Assembly (NCBI GenBank): GCA_014896375.1
Contig: JADBKN010000022.1
Location: forward strand, 1-58,157
DNA: 58,157 nucleotides
Source: Bacillota bacterium
GTDB lineage: Bacteria > Bacillota > Sulfobacillia > RBS10-35 > Bu92
Direction: 5' to 3'
Position numbers and translations under genes: made by a program. A model generated the notes under the pieces. That model made no database searches. It worked only from the letters and a program-made list of their open reading frames with translations, and was not told the DNA's origin. Positions 43,585 through 51,935 of the stretch are shown one piece after another (positions within the stretch are counted from its first letter, which is position 1; every line of letters begins with the position of its first letter).

Positions 43585-44163
43585 TTAACCGTGCTGGCCG
43601 GCCCGGGCCGCGCCCGCGGCGCCGTGCGGGGCGTCGCCCCCGCCGCCGCGGGGCCCGTCGCTCGTGTCCCCGTCGGGCGTGCGCAGGATGGCCACCTCGC
43701 CGCCGGACCACACCAGCCGCCCGTCCACGGGTAGAAAGCCCTGCCCGTCGAGGATGTCGCGGATGAAACCGAGGCTCACGCTGTACCCGAGGACACGTCC
43801 ATCCGCCGGAGAGAAGACGATGTCGTCGATCGTGCCTTGGTCGCGGCCGCGCTCATCCACAAGCCGCGTGCCCAGCGCCGAGCGGTGGCGGCGCAGCATC
43901 GCCTCCAGCCGCTCCTGCCGCTCGCGCCCGGCGCGCAGCACGACGCCCGCGCGCACGAGCACGGCCGCGGGCCCGATCTCCACCACTTCCTCGTATGGAA
44001 CGATGCCGCGCCCGCGCCAGATCCCGCCGCCGTCGAGGAGGAGCCCGACCACGCGCGCGCCACCCTGGCCGATGAGGATATCGGCCACGCGCCCGACGAG
44101 GCGGGCGTCTTCCAGCGTGAGCACGGGCAGGCCGACGACTTCCGAACGGCGACGCCGCTCCAT
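43585..44163 (-). CDS. PRC-barrel protein (YrrD-like)
   Basis: A 192-residue protein with two PRC-barrel domains, the first around residues 7-75 ('GLPVLTLEDARLVGRVADIL') and the second around 95-160 ('LGTRLVDERGRDQGTIDDIV'), with a Gly/Ala/Asp-rich tail. PRC-barrels mediate protein or RNA contacts; YrrD has no firm role. It lies behind mnmA as yrrD does in Bacillus. Confidence 0.88.
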   Translation of the reverse strand: MERRRRSEVVGLPVLTLEDARLVGRVADILIGQGGARVVGLLLDGGGIWRGRGIVPYEEVVEIGPAAVLVRAGVVLRAGRERQERLEAMLRRHRSALGTRLVDERGRDQGTIDDIVFSPADGRVLGYSVSLGFIRDILDGQGFLPVDGRLVWSGGEVAILRTPDGDTSDGPRGGGGDAPHGAAGAARAGQHG

Positions 44164-44271
44164 GCGCGTCCCTCCGGGCCTAGTGTGCCCGGGACGCGGC
44201 TCCGCCTGCAGGTGTGCGCGGCGCCGTGGGCGGGCGGCGGGGCGGGGCGGGCGCGGGCGGCGGGGCGGAGC

Positions 44272-45402
44272 TCAGCGCGCCAAGGCGAGCCGGGCGAGGG
44301 GATGGTCAGCGCCGTGCAGGGCGGACACGATGGTACCGCCCCCGAGGACCTCGTCGCCGTCGTAGAAGACGACGGCCTGGCCGGGGGTGACGGCGCGCGC
44401 CGGCTCATCGAAGTCGAGGCGCGCCCGCCCGCCGGGCTCCGCCTGCACCACGCCGGGCACGAGGCGGCCCTGATAGCGGATCTTGGCCTGCACGCGCCGC
44501 GGCTCCTCAGGCGGCGCGCCGGCGATCCAGTGCACGTCCTCCGCAAGGAGGCCCTCGCTCTCTAGTGCCTCCTCCGGCCCCACGATGACGGCGTTGCGCT
44601 CGGGATCCAGGGCCACGACGTAAAGCGGGCGCCCGCCCTGCAGACCCAAGCCGCGGCGCTGGCCCACGGTGAAGGCGGCGAGACCGGGGTGGCGGCCGAT
44701 CTCGCGCCCGTCGAGGTCGAGGATGGGACCGGGGCGCATGCCTTCAGGCGCGCGCGCCTGCACCACCTCGGTGTAGCGGCCGCTGGCGACGAAGCAGATC
44801 TCCTGGCTGTCGGGCTTCGTCGCCACGAAGAGGCCGCGCTCCGCGGCCATGCGACGCACCTCGGGCTTGGTGAAGGCCCCGAGCGGCAGGAGCGTCTGCG
44901 CGAGCTGGTCCTGCGTGAGGGCGTACAGCGCGTAGGACTGGTCCTTTCGCGCGTCGACGGCGCGGCGCAGGCGGTAGCGGCCCGTGAGCGGGTCGCGGTC
45001 CACGCGCGCGTAATGGCCCGTCGCCACGTAGTCGGCGCCCATCTGCCGCGCCTTTTTAAGGAGCGCCTCGAACTTGATGTAGCGATTGCAGAGGAGGCAG
45101 GGGTTCGGCGTTCGGCCGCGCGCGTAGTCGGCGGCGAAGCGGTCGATGACCTGCTCCTCGAAGACGTCGCGGAAGTTCAACACGTAGTACGGGATACCGA
45201 GGCGGTCGGCCACGGCGCGCGCGTCGAACACGGCCCCCAGCCCGCAGCAGCCGCCGCGCTCCTGCACGACGCCCGGCTCGTCCTCCGGCCAGAGGTTCAT
45301 GGTGACGCCGATGACCTCGTAGCCCTGCTCCTTCAGCAGGGCGGCGGCCACCGAGCTGTCGACCCCGCCGCTCATCGCGGCCACGACCACGCCGCGGCTC
45401 AT
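44272..45402 (-). CDS. mnmA: tRNA-specific 2-thiouridylase
   Basis: Thiolates U34 of Lys, Glu and Gln tRNAs. The PP-loop 'AAMSGGVDSSVAA' near residues 8-20 binds ATP; the two catalytic cysteines are in 'PNPCLLCNRYIKF' (about 102) and 'DSQEICFVASGRY' (about 200). Length 376 is normal. Its ATG overlaps the iscS stop (ATGA), fitting the sulfur donor/acceptor pair. Confidence 0.97.
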   Translation of the reverse strand: MSRGVVVAAMSGGVDSSVAAALLKEQGYEVIGVTMNLWPEDEPGVVQERGGCCGLGAVFDARAVADRLGIPYYVLNFRDVFEEQVIDRFAADYARGRTPNPCLLCNRYIKFEALLKKARQMGADYVATGHYARVDRDPLTGRYRLRRAVDARKDQSYALYALTQDQLAQTLLPLGAFTKPEVRRMAAERGLFVATKPDSQEICFVASGRYTEVVQARAPEGMRPGPILDLDGREIGRHPGLAAFTVGQRRGLGLQGGRPLYVVALDPERNAVIVGPEEALESEGLLAEDVHWIAGAPPEEPRRVQAKIRYQGRLVPGVVQAEPGGRARLDFDEPARAVTPGQAVVFYDGDEVLGGGTIVSALHGADHPLARLALAR

Positions 45403-46562
45403 GCGGATCGCACCTTTCGCACGCGCGCCACGGCCCCCTCAAGGATGGCCAGCGCGCGCTCGATCTCGTCCTCGGTGGTCGGCCGGCCGAGCGTGAGGCG
45501 CAGCCCGGCGGCCGCGAGCTCCCTGGGAAGCCCGAGCGCGAGGAGCACATGCGACGGCTCCAGGCTGCCCGACGTGCAGGCGGAGCCGCTCGAGGCGGCG
45601 AGGCCCGCCAGGTCGAGGTGGACGAGCAGCGCCTCGCCGTCGACGTCCTCAAGGCTTACGTGAACGTTGTTCGGCAGGCGGCCGCGGCCGCGCGGCCCGT
45701 TGAGGCGCGCGCCGGGCACCCGCTCCAGGATGCCGTCGATGAGGCGGTCGCGCAACGCGGTGAGGCGCGCGGGCTCCCCCGCCTCCAGCGCCGCGCGCGC
45801 CAGCTCGGCCGCCTTGCCGAGGCCCACGAGGCCGGCCGCGTTCTCCGTCCCCGGCCGCCAGGCCCGCTCCTGCCCGCCCCCGAAGACGAGCGGCTTGAGC
45901 CTCAACCCGCTGCGCACGTACAGCGCGCCGGCGCCCTTCGGACCGTAGATCTTGTGCGCGGAGAGGGAGAGGAGGTCCACATCGAGCGCCTGCACGTCGA
46001 TCGGGATCTGGCCGGCGGCCTGCACGGCGTCGGTGTGGACCCACGCGCCCACCTCGTGCGCGGCGCGCGCGATCTCCGCCACCGGCTGGATGGTGCCGAC
46101 CTCGTTGTTCGCGAGCATCACCGTGACGAGCGCCGTGTCCGGCCGCAGCGCGCGGCGGACCTCGTCAGGGTCGACGAACCCCTCGCCGTCGACCGGCACG
46201 ATGGTGACGTCGAAGCCCTCGGCGCTCAGGGCGCGGCAGGCGTCGAGCACGGCGTGATGCTCGACGGCGCTCGTGACGACGTGGCGCCTTCCCTCCTCCG
46301 CCCGCGCGCGCGCGGCGCCGAGCACGGCGAGGTTGTCGGCCTCCGTGCCGCCGCTCGTGAAGATGATGTCGCGGTAGTGCGGCGCGCCGACGAGCTCCGC
46401 CACGCGGCGGCGCGCCTCGTCCAACGCCCGGCGCGCCTCGCGGCCGGTGGCGTGGATGCTGGAGGGGTTGCCCCAGCGCTCCCGCAACATCTCCAACATG
46501 ACGGCGGCCACGTCCGGGTGGACCGGGGTCGTGGCCGCGTAGTCGAGGTACAGCTGCCCCAT
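45399..46562 (-). CDS. iscS: Cysteine desulfurase (IscS/NifS type)
   Basis: PLP enzyme that removes sulfur from cysteine for thiolation of tRNA or Fe-S assembly. The PLP lysine is in 'SLSAHKIYGPKGAGAL', the persulfide cysteine in 'ASSGSACTSGSLEPSHVL', and the start 'LDYAATTPVHP' is typical. Position between an Rrf2 regulator and mnmA suggests that tRNA thiolation is its main job here. Confidence 0.95.
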   Translation of the reverse strand: MGQLYLDYAATTPVHPDVAAVMLEMLRERWGNPSSIHATGREARRALDEARRRVAELVGAPHYRDIIFTSGGTEADNLAVLGAARARAEEGRRHVVTSAVEHHAVLDACRALSAEGFDVTIVPVDGEGFVDPDEVRRALRPDTALVTVMLANNEVGTIQPVAEIARAAHEVGAWVHTDAVQAAGQIPIDVQALDVDLLSLSAHKIYGPKGAGALYVRSGLRLKPLVFGGGQERAWRPGTENAAGLVGLGKAAELARAALEAGEPARLTALRDRLIDGILERVPGARLNGPRGRGRLPNNVHVSLEDVDGEALLVHLDLAGLAASSGSACTSGSLEPSHVLLALGLPRELAAAGLRLTLGRPTTEDEIERALAILEGAVARVRKVRSA

Positions 46563-46575
46563 GCCGGCCGCTCCT

Positions 46576-47034
46576 TTAGATGTAATACATGTGAGCCATC
46601 CGCTGCCGCGCCTCGCGGTCCTGTTCGACGAGATCCGCGAGGGTGATGTGGTCGACGACGTCCTCGATGGCGCGCCGCACCTTGATCCACACGTCTTGGG
46701 CGACGCACACCGTCTTCTCCCCGCAGAACCGGTAGGCGTAGTCCGGGCCGCCCAGCGAGCACTCCGTGGGCGCGATCGGGCCCTCTAAGACGCGCAACAC
46801 GTCTCCGACCGTAATATCCTGCGGATCGCGCGCCAGCATGTAGCCGCCCTGCGCGCCGCGCACGCTCTGCACGAGGCCCGCCTTGCGCAGCGGCGCGAAA
46901 AGCTGTTCCAGATAATGCTCGGAAAGGCCCTGCTTCTCCGCGATCTCGCGCAGCGGTACGGGGCCCTCGCCGTAGCGCAGGGCGAGCTCAAACAGCGCCT
47001 TCGTGCCGTACCGGCCTTTTGTGGTGATGTACAC
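46576..47034 (-). CDS. Rrf2-family regulator (CymR/IscR-like)
   Basis: A 152-residue winged-helix regulator: 'KGRYGTKALFELALRYGEGP', 'LSEHYLEQLFAPLRKAGLVQ' and 'GGYMLARDP' are classic Rrf2. It carries three cysteines in the linker region, C-x11-C-x5-C ('ECSLGG', 'RFCGEKTVC'), so Fe-S binding as in IscR/NsrR is possible although the spacing differs. The GTG at 47034 has an AGGAG seven bases upstream. First gene of the rrf2-iscS-mnmA group. Confidence 0.92.
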   Translation of the reverse strand: MYITTKGRYGTKALFELALRYGEGPVPLREIAEKQGLSEHYLEQLFAPLRKAGLVQSVRGAQGGYMLARDPQDITVGDVLRVLEGPIAPTECSLGGPDYAYRFCGEKTVCVAQDVWIKVRRAIEDVVDHITLADLVEQDREARQRMAHMYYI

Positions 47035-47191
47035 GCCGCCACTCCTCTCCTCGTGCCGTCGCCGGCGCGGGTGGCTCGGCCGCGCCCGCGTGCCGGCGCG
47101 CCCGCGCCGCCGCGCGCAGGCCGCGCACCGGCACAAATTCCGGGTGAACGCACCGATTTGTCTTCATCGTACGGGTTCGCCGCCGGCGTCG

Positions 47192-48520
47192 TCAATGAGA
47201 GGAAGGCGGCCGCGGATCGCGCCGGCGCCGCTGCGCGCGCAGGCGTTCGAGGCGCTCGCGGATCTGCTGCTCCATGCCGTTGGCCGTGGGTTCGTAATAG
47301 CGCTCGTCGCGGACGTCTTCCGGAAGGTAGTCCTGGTCCACCCAATTGCCCGGGTAGTCGTGAGGGTACAGGTAGCCGGCGCCGCGGCCCAGCCGCTGAG
47401 CGCCCTGGTAGTGCGCGTCGCGCAGGTGGGGCGGCACCGACAGCCCGCGCCCGGCGGCGATGTGGCCGAGCGCCTTCTCCAAGCCGGCGTAGGCGGCGTT
47501 CGACTTCGGACAGGCGGCGAGAAAGGCCACGGCCTGCGCCAGCGGGATGCGCGCCTCAGGATAGCCCACCATCAGCGCCGCCTGCGCCGCCGCGAGCGCG
47601 ATGGACGTCGCCTGCGGGTAGGCGTTGCCCACATCCTCCGCGGCCATGACGACGAGCCGCCGGCCGATGGTGGCGAGGTCGAAGCGCACCGAGACCAGCC
47701 GCGCGAGATAGAAGAGGGCCGCGTCCGGGTCGCTGCCGCGCACGCTCTTTTGCAGGGCGCTGAGGAGATCGTAGCCGTCGGACTCCGAGAACGTCTGCAG
47801 CTCCTCGCGCAGGCACTCCCAGAGGCGCTCCTCCTCCACCCGGCGTCCGGCCGGCGTCTCCGGCGCCGTCAGCACAGCGAGCTCCAACGCGTTGAGGGCC
47901 TCGCGCAGGTCGCCGCCCACGGCGCCGGCCAGCTTCTTCAAGAGCGCCTCGTCCACCACCGGCCGCCACCGCGCGAGGCCGCGTTCCGGGTCGGCGAGCG
48001 CGCGCCGCAGCACAGCCTCGATGTCTTCCGGCGAAAGCGGCTTGAGCTCCAGGATGGTCGAACGGCTGCGCAGGGCCGGGGGCAGCGAGAGATAGGGGTT
48101 CTCGGTCGTCGTGCCGATGAAGATCACGCGGCCGTCCTCCACGGCCGGCAGGAGCGTCTCCACCTGGTTGCGCGCGAAGCGGTGGACCTCGTCCACGTGG
48201 AGGAGGAGGCCGCCCGGCCCGGCCGCCTCGATGGCCTCCCGCAGCTCCTTCACGCCGCTCTGGACGGCGTTCAGCGAGACGAACGGCCGGCCCGCGGCGC
48301 GCGCGATGATGTGCACGAGGCTCGTCTTGCCCGTCCCGGGCGGGCCGAAGAGGATGAGCGAGCGGAGCGCGCCGGATTCCAGCATGCGGCGCAGGATGCG
48401 GCCCGGGCCCACGAGATGCGCCTGGCCCACGACCTCATCCAAGGTGCGCGGCCGCATGCGCGCCGCCAGCGGCTCGTGCGCTGGGCCGGGGTCTGGCGGC
48501 GGCGCGGAGCGTTCATCCAT
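47192..48520 (-). CDS. rarA: Replication-associated recombination protein A
   Basis: AAA+ ATPase acting at stalled replication forks (MgsA/RarA). Walker A 'LFGPPGTGKTSLVH' near residue 60, 'LLHVDEVHRFARNQ' and sensor 'FIGTTTENPY' are clear; the C-terminal part 'AAEDVGNAYPQA' and 'YLYPHDYPGNWV' is specific for RarA. The ATG at 48520 is preferred over a GTG at 48529, which lies too close to the GGGAGG. It is followed by 150 bases without a gene before rrf2. Confidence 0.95.
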   Translation of the reverse strand: MDERSAPPPDPGPAHEPLAARMRPRTLDEVVGQAHLVGPGRILRRMLESGALRSLILFGPPGTGKTSLVHIIARAAGRPFVSLNAVQSGVKELREAIEAAGPGGLLLHVDEVHRFARNQVETLLPAVEDGRVIFIGTTTENPYLSLPPALRSRSTILELKPLSPEDIEAVLRRALADPERGLARWRPVVDEALLKKLAGAVGGDLREALNALELAVLTAPETPAGRRVEEERLWECLREELQTFSESDGYDLLSALQKSVRGSDPDAALFYLARLVSVRFDLATIGRRLVVMAAEDVGNAYPQATSIALAAAQAALMVGYPEARIPLAQAVAFLAACPKSNAAYAGLEKALGHIAAGRGLSVPPHLRDAHYQGAQRLGRGAGYLYPHDYPGNWVDQDYLPEDVRDERYYEPTANGMEQQIRERLERLRAQRRRRDPRPPSSH

Positions 48521-48578
48521 GGCCGACACTTCCCTCCCCCGGATGGCCGCGCCACCGGCCGCGGCGCGGGCGCTCCGG

Positions 48579-49337
48579 TCAGGACACCCTGCCCAGGGCC
48601 GCGTACCACGCCAGGAGGCGGGGGCCCCAAAGGGCCGCCGTCCACGCCCCGAAGGCGAGCGCGGGTCCGAAGGGGATGTAGTCCTTCAGCCGCTTCTTTC
48701 GAGCTGCGACCAGCGCCAATCCTGCCGCGGAGCCGGCGAGAAAGCCGATGAGGAGGGCGAGAAGCCCCAGCTCCACGCCTAGAGCGGCGCCGATGACCGC
48801 GCTGAGTTTGACGTCGCCCATACCCATGCGGCCGCCGCTGACCACATTCAGCAAAAGCATGATGCCCCCGGCCGCGGCGGCTCCCTCCAAGCCCCGGAGG
48901 AGCATCGCCGGCCCGCCCCAAGCGTCGGCGGCCAGAACCAGAACGAACCCCCAGAGGCTGACGGCGTTGGGGATGATGCGGTGGCGCAGGTCCGTGAAGA
49001 CGGCCACGATGAGCGTGCCGAAGAGCGCCGCCAGCGCCGCCCCGCGCGGCCCCGTCCCGCCGGCCGCGGCCGCACAGGAGAAGGCCGCAGCCGCGCCGAG
49101 CTCCACCAGGGGGCGTGTCCAGCCGCTCGGCGCCCCGCACCCCGGGCAGCGCCCGCGCTGGAGGGCGAAGCCCATAAGCGGCACCCTCTCCGCTGGGGTG
49201 AGGACCCGCCCGCAACGGGTACACCGGGAAGCCGCGGTGATGAGCGGCTCGCCCCGCGGCAGGCGCTCGATGGCGACATGGAGGAAGCCGCCGGCAAGGA
49301 GCCCAAGGAGGGCGCTGGAGACCAGAACGACGGGCAC
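48579..49337 (-). CDS. Prepilin peptidase (A24 family)
   Basis: Membrane aspartyl protease that cuts and N-methylates type IV prepilins. The 252-residue protein has two CxxC pairs ('CTRCGRVL', 'CPGCGA') in the first cytoplasmic loop, the catalytic aspartates in 'VFTDLRHRIIPN' and 'GRMGMGDVKLSA', and about eight hydrophobic segments. A comC/pilD homologue; no pilin genes are in the window, but a PilT-like ATPase is near. Confidence 0.93.
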   Translation of the reverse strand: MPVVLVSSALLGLLAGGFLHVAIERLPRGEPLITAASRCTRCGRVLTPAERVPLMGFALQRGRCPGCGAPSGWTRPLVELGAAAAFSCAAAAGGTGPRGAALAALFGTLIVAVFTDLRHRIIPNAVSLWGFVLVLAADAWGGPAMLLRGLEGAAAAGGIMLLLNVVSGGRMGMGDVKLSAVIGAALGVELGLLALLIGFLAGSAAGLALVAARKKRLKDYIPFGPALAFGAWTAALWGPRLLAWYAALGRVS

Positions 49338-49604
49338 GGGGGTGATGGGATCGCAACCTTCCGTCGCCGCCGGCGCGGGCGCGGATTCCGCAGGCCGCGC
49401 GTCCGCTTGCGCTCTGCCAGAATTTCCTATCTATAATACGACCTGGAAGATCCTCTTCCCTTCCCCGCGCAAAGGCGGATGGACGGCCGCAGTGCGGGCG
49501 CGTCTCGACGGCACGGGTGGAAATTTCTCTCACCGATCGACGACAATTTGGATAGGAATTTTCTTCATCCTGGCCGAATCGTCCAGCCATGAAGGGGCGG
49601 GGCC
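49338..49604 (+). promoter_or_regulatory. Intergenic region before the GGDEF gene, with a possible promoter
   Basis: About 265 bases between divergent genes. A perfect TATAAT at 49432-49437 has a TTGCGC 19 bases upstream (49407-49412), not ideal spacing. The roughly 165 bases between it and the GGDEF start form a long, partly AT-rich leader (near 49525-49570). No known riboswitch was recognised in it. Confidence 0.35.
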
Positions 49605-50729
49605 GTGATCCGACTCGTGCAGGCGGCGTTTGTGGCGCTCTTGGTGGCCGCGGGGCTCGCCGCGCTCGTCTCCTCGGGCTTCCCTGAACGTCCCGCGCTT
49701 CTCGCCTTTCTCGCTGCCGGGCTCTACCTTGTCGAGCGCTTCCACCTGCGCATGCCGGCCGACCTCGCCTATTCCCTCACTGTCCCCGTGATCTTGGCGG
49801 GCGCGGCCGTCGGAGGGCCCGCTGGTGCCCTCTGGCTGACCGTCGTCGACAACGCCTACCGCGTTCAGCTGAATCCCAAGCGCACGTGGCTGCAGCGGAC
49901 CTTCAACGTCGGCCAGATGCTGCTCTGCGCGGCCCTTGGCAGCCGCGTGTACGAGGAGCTGGCCCCCGCCCTCCACACCTCCACGGCGGCGGCCGCTGCG
50001 GCGGCCTCGTACCTCGTCCTGAATTTTGCTCTAGTCACTCTAATGGTCCGCCTTTCACAGGACCTGCCGACCTTCATGCAGTTCCTGCGCAGCGCCCGGG
50101 ATGCCGTGCAGCTGCAGGCGCTGGAGGTGCTGGGCAGCGTCCTCCTCGTCACGGAGGCTGCGGCGGGCAACCTGCCCGGGCTGGGCGCGGGGCTCGCGCT
50201 CATCGTCATGTTCGGCATGATCACGCGCCGCCTCTCCGACGCGATCTCCGAAACCACCCGGGACCCGCTCACGCACACGCGCAACTTACGCGGCTTCGTC
50301 ACGGATTTTGAGGAGGCGCTGGAAGACCACCGCCGGCTGGGCCGGCCCTTCGGCGTCATCGTGCTCGATCTCGACCGCTTCAAACAGCTCAACGACGAGT
50401 ACGGCCACGATGTCGGCAACGCCGTGTTGACGGTGGTCGCGCAGCGCATCCGCCACCGCGTGCGCGAGGGGGACCGCGTCTACCGGATCGGCGGCGAGGA
50501 GTTCGCCGTGCTGTTGCCGGACGTCACGCAGGAGGCGCTCGCGGAGCGCGCCCGGCAGCTGGATGAAGCCATCCGCGGGGAGCCGGTCGTCCTGCCGGAC
50601 CAGCCGCCGCTGGAAATCTCAGCTTCAGTCGGTTGGTCGCGCTGCCCGGACGACGGCGTGGACTATGAGTCCCTCTTCCGCCGCGCTGACCAGGCGATGT
50701 ACGCCGTCAAGCAACGCCAGCGGCGCTAA
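49605..50729 (+). CDS. Membrane diguanylate cyclase (GGDEF domain)
   Basis: A 374-residue protein with about six N-terminal transmembrane segments (up to about residue 215) and a C-terminal GGDEF domain. The active-site motif is 'RIGGEEF' near residue 295, a functional variant, and the product-inhibition I-site R-x-x-D ('REGD') lies five residues before it, so it probably makes c-di-GMP and is feedback-inhibited. 'FGVIVLDLDRFKQLNDEYGH' carries the metal and substrate residues. Starts at GTG 49605 behind GAAGGGG. What the membrane part senses is unknown. Confidence 0.92.
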   Translation: MIRLVQAAFVALLVAAGLAALVSSGFPERPALLAFLAAGLYLVERFHLRMPADLAYSLTVPVILAGAAVGGPAGALWLTVVDNAYRVQLNPKRTWLQRTFNVGQMLLCAALGSRVYEELAPALHTSTAAAAAAASYLVLNFALVTLMVRLSQDLPTFMQFLRSARDAVQLQALEVLGSVLLVTEAAAGNLPGLGAGLALIVMFGMITRRLSDAISETTRDPLTHTRNLRGFVTDFEEALEDHRRLGRPFGVIVLDLDRFKQLNDEYGHDVGNAVLTVVAQRIRHRVREGDRVYRIGGEEFAVLLPDVTQEALAERARQLDEAIRGEPVVLPDQPPLEISASVGWSRCPDDGVDYESLFRRADQAMYAVKQRQRR

Positions 50730-50751
50730 GGCTCACCCAGTGGCGGCCGTG

Positions 50752-50790
50752 TCCGCGCCCGGCGGCAGCCGCTTCCGCGCCCGGCGGCAG
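50752..50790. repeat. 17-base direct repeat between convergent genes
   Basis: TCCGCGCCCGGCGGCAG occurs at 50752-50768 and again at 50774-50790, five bases apart, just before the stop of the PilT-like gene. It is the only exact tandem-like repeat noticed in the right half. Confidence 0.7.
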
Positions 50791-50791
50791 G

Positions 50792-51853
50792 TCAGCGCCG
50801 GCCCGCCAGCGCCGGCCAGGCTTCCTTGAGATTCTCGGCGTCGGCACGGCGCACGCGCCCCTCCTCCACGGCGCGATCGAGGGCGCCGGCCATCGTCTGC
50901 ATGCCGAAGCGCGCGCCCGCCTGCATGAGGCTGGAGAGTTGGCGCTCCTTCCCCGCGCGGATGAGGTCGCGCACCTTGGGTATGCCCACCAGCACCTCCG
51001 CGACGGCCGTGCGGCCGCCCTCCGGGCGCGGCAGGAGGGCCTGCGCCACGACGCCCTGCAGCGTGTCGGCGAGTTGCAGTCGCGCGCGGTTCTGCCGGTG
51101 CGGCGGGAAGGCGTCGACGATCCTCTCCACGGCCGAAGCCGCGCCTCTCGCGCGCACGCTCGCCAGCACCAGGTGGCCCGTCTCCGCAGCGGCGAGCGCC
51201 GCGGCGATCGTCTCCGGGTCCCGCAGCTCCGCGATCAGGAGGACGTCCGGATCCTGGCGCAGGGCCGCGGCCAACCCCTCGGCGAAGGACGGGGCGTCGT
51301 CGCCGATCTCCCGCTGGTGGACGATGCTCATGCGGTGCCGGTGGAGGTACTCGACCGGGTCCTCCAGCGTGACGACATGACAGGAGCGCATGCGGTTGAT
51401 GCGGTCGACCATGCCCGCCAGCGTGGTCGACTTGCCGCTGCCCGCGGGCCCCGCGACGAGCACGAGCCCGTGCGGGCGCATGGCCAGCTCGGCGACGATC
51501 TCCGGCAACTCCAGGGTCTCCAGCGCCGGCGGCTCCGGCGGGATGAGGCGCACGGCCAGCGCGAGGGCGCCGCGCTGCCGGAAGACGTGCGCGCGGTAGC
51601 GCCCCTCCCCCGCCGAGCCGAACGCGAAGTTGGCGCTGCCGCGGGCCTCGAGTTCGCGCCCCCGCTCCGGCTTCATCACCGTGCGCACGAGCGCCTCGAC
51701 GGCCGCCGGCGGCAAGGGGTCCATCTCCAGCCGGCGCAGCGCGCCATCCACGCGCACGCACGGCGGGGACTCCACCGTGATGTGAAGGTCCGAGGCGCCC
51801 AACGCGCGCGCCTGGGCGATCGACTCTTCCAGCAGCGTCCCGGGTTCCAGCAT
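50792..51853 (-). CDS. PilT/GspE-like ATPase with an altered HT motif
   Basis: A 353-residue secretion-ATPase family protein resembling the pilus-retraction motor PilT: 'ASDLHITVESPPCVRVDG' at the start, Walker A 'GPAGSGKSTTLAGM', the Asp box 'LEDPVEYLHRHRMSIVHQRE', and 'LIAELRDPETIAAAL' as Walker B. Two deviations are clear: the usual 'GE(I/M)RD' is AELRD, and the 'LHTN' His box after 'TGHLVLAS' is replaced by VRAR. The enzyme may work differently or poorly. The start is the ATG at 51853, with an AAGGCGGGG upstream. No pilus genes adjoin it. Confidence 0.85.
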   Translation of the reverse strand: MLEPGTLLEESIAQARALGASDLHITVESPPCVRVDGALRRLEMDPLPPAAVEALVRTVMKPERGRELEARGSANFAFGSAGEGRYRAHVFRQRGALALAVRLIPPEPPALETLELPEIVAELAMRPHGLVLVAGPAGSGKSTTLAGMVDRINRMRSCHVVTLEDPVEYLHRHRMSIVHQREIGDDAPSFAEGLAAALRQDPDVLLIAELRDPETIAAALAAAETGHLVLASVRARGAASAVERIVDAFPPHRQNRARLQLADTLQGVVAQALLPRPEGGRTAVAEVLVGIPKVRDLIRAGKERQLSSLMQAGARFGMQTMAGALDRAVEEGRVRRADAENLKEAWPALAGRR

Positions 51854-51935
51854 GCGGCCCCGCCTTTCCAGCGCCGCTCTGCCTGCGGCGCCGGTTCTAG
51901 CATGCCCGGGCGGGGCCGCGGCCCAGAGCGCACCG

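Noticed and set aside
49441-49600. Possible c-di-GMP riboswitch before the GGDEF gene, prompted by a GCAAAGG stretch
   Set aside because: The surrounding conserved positions and helices of GEMM-type riboswitches are not recognisable.
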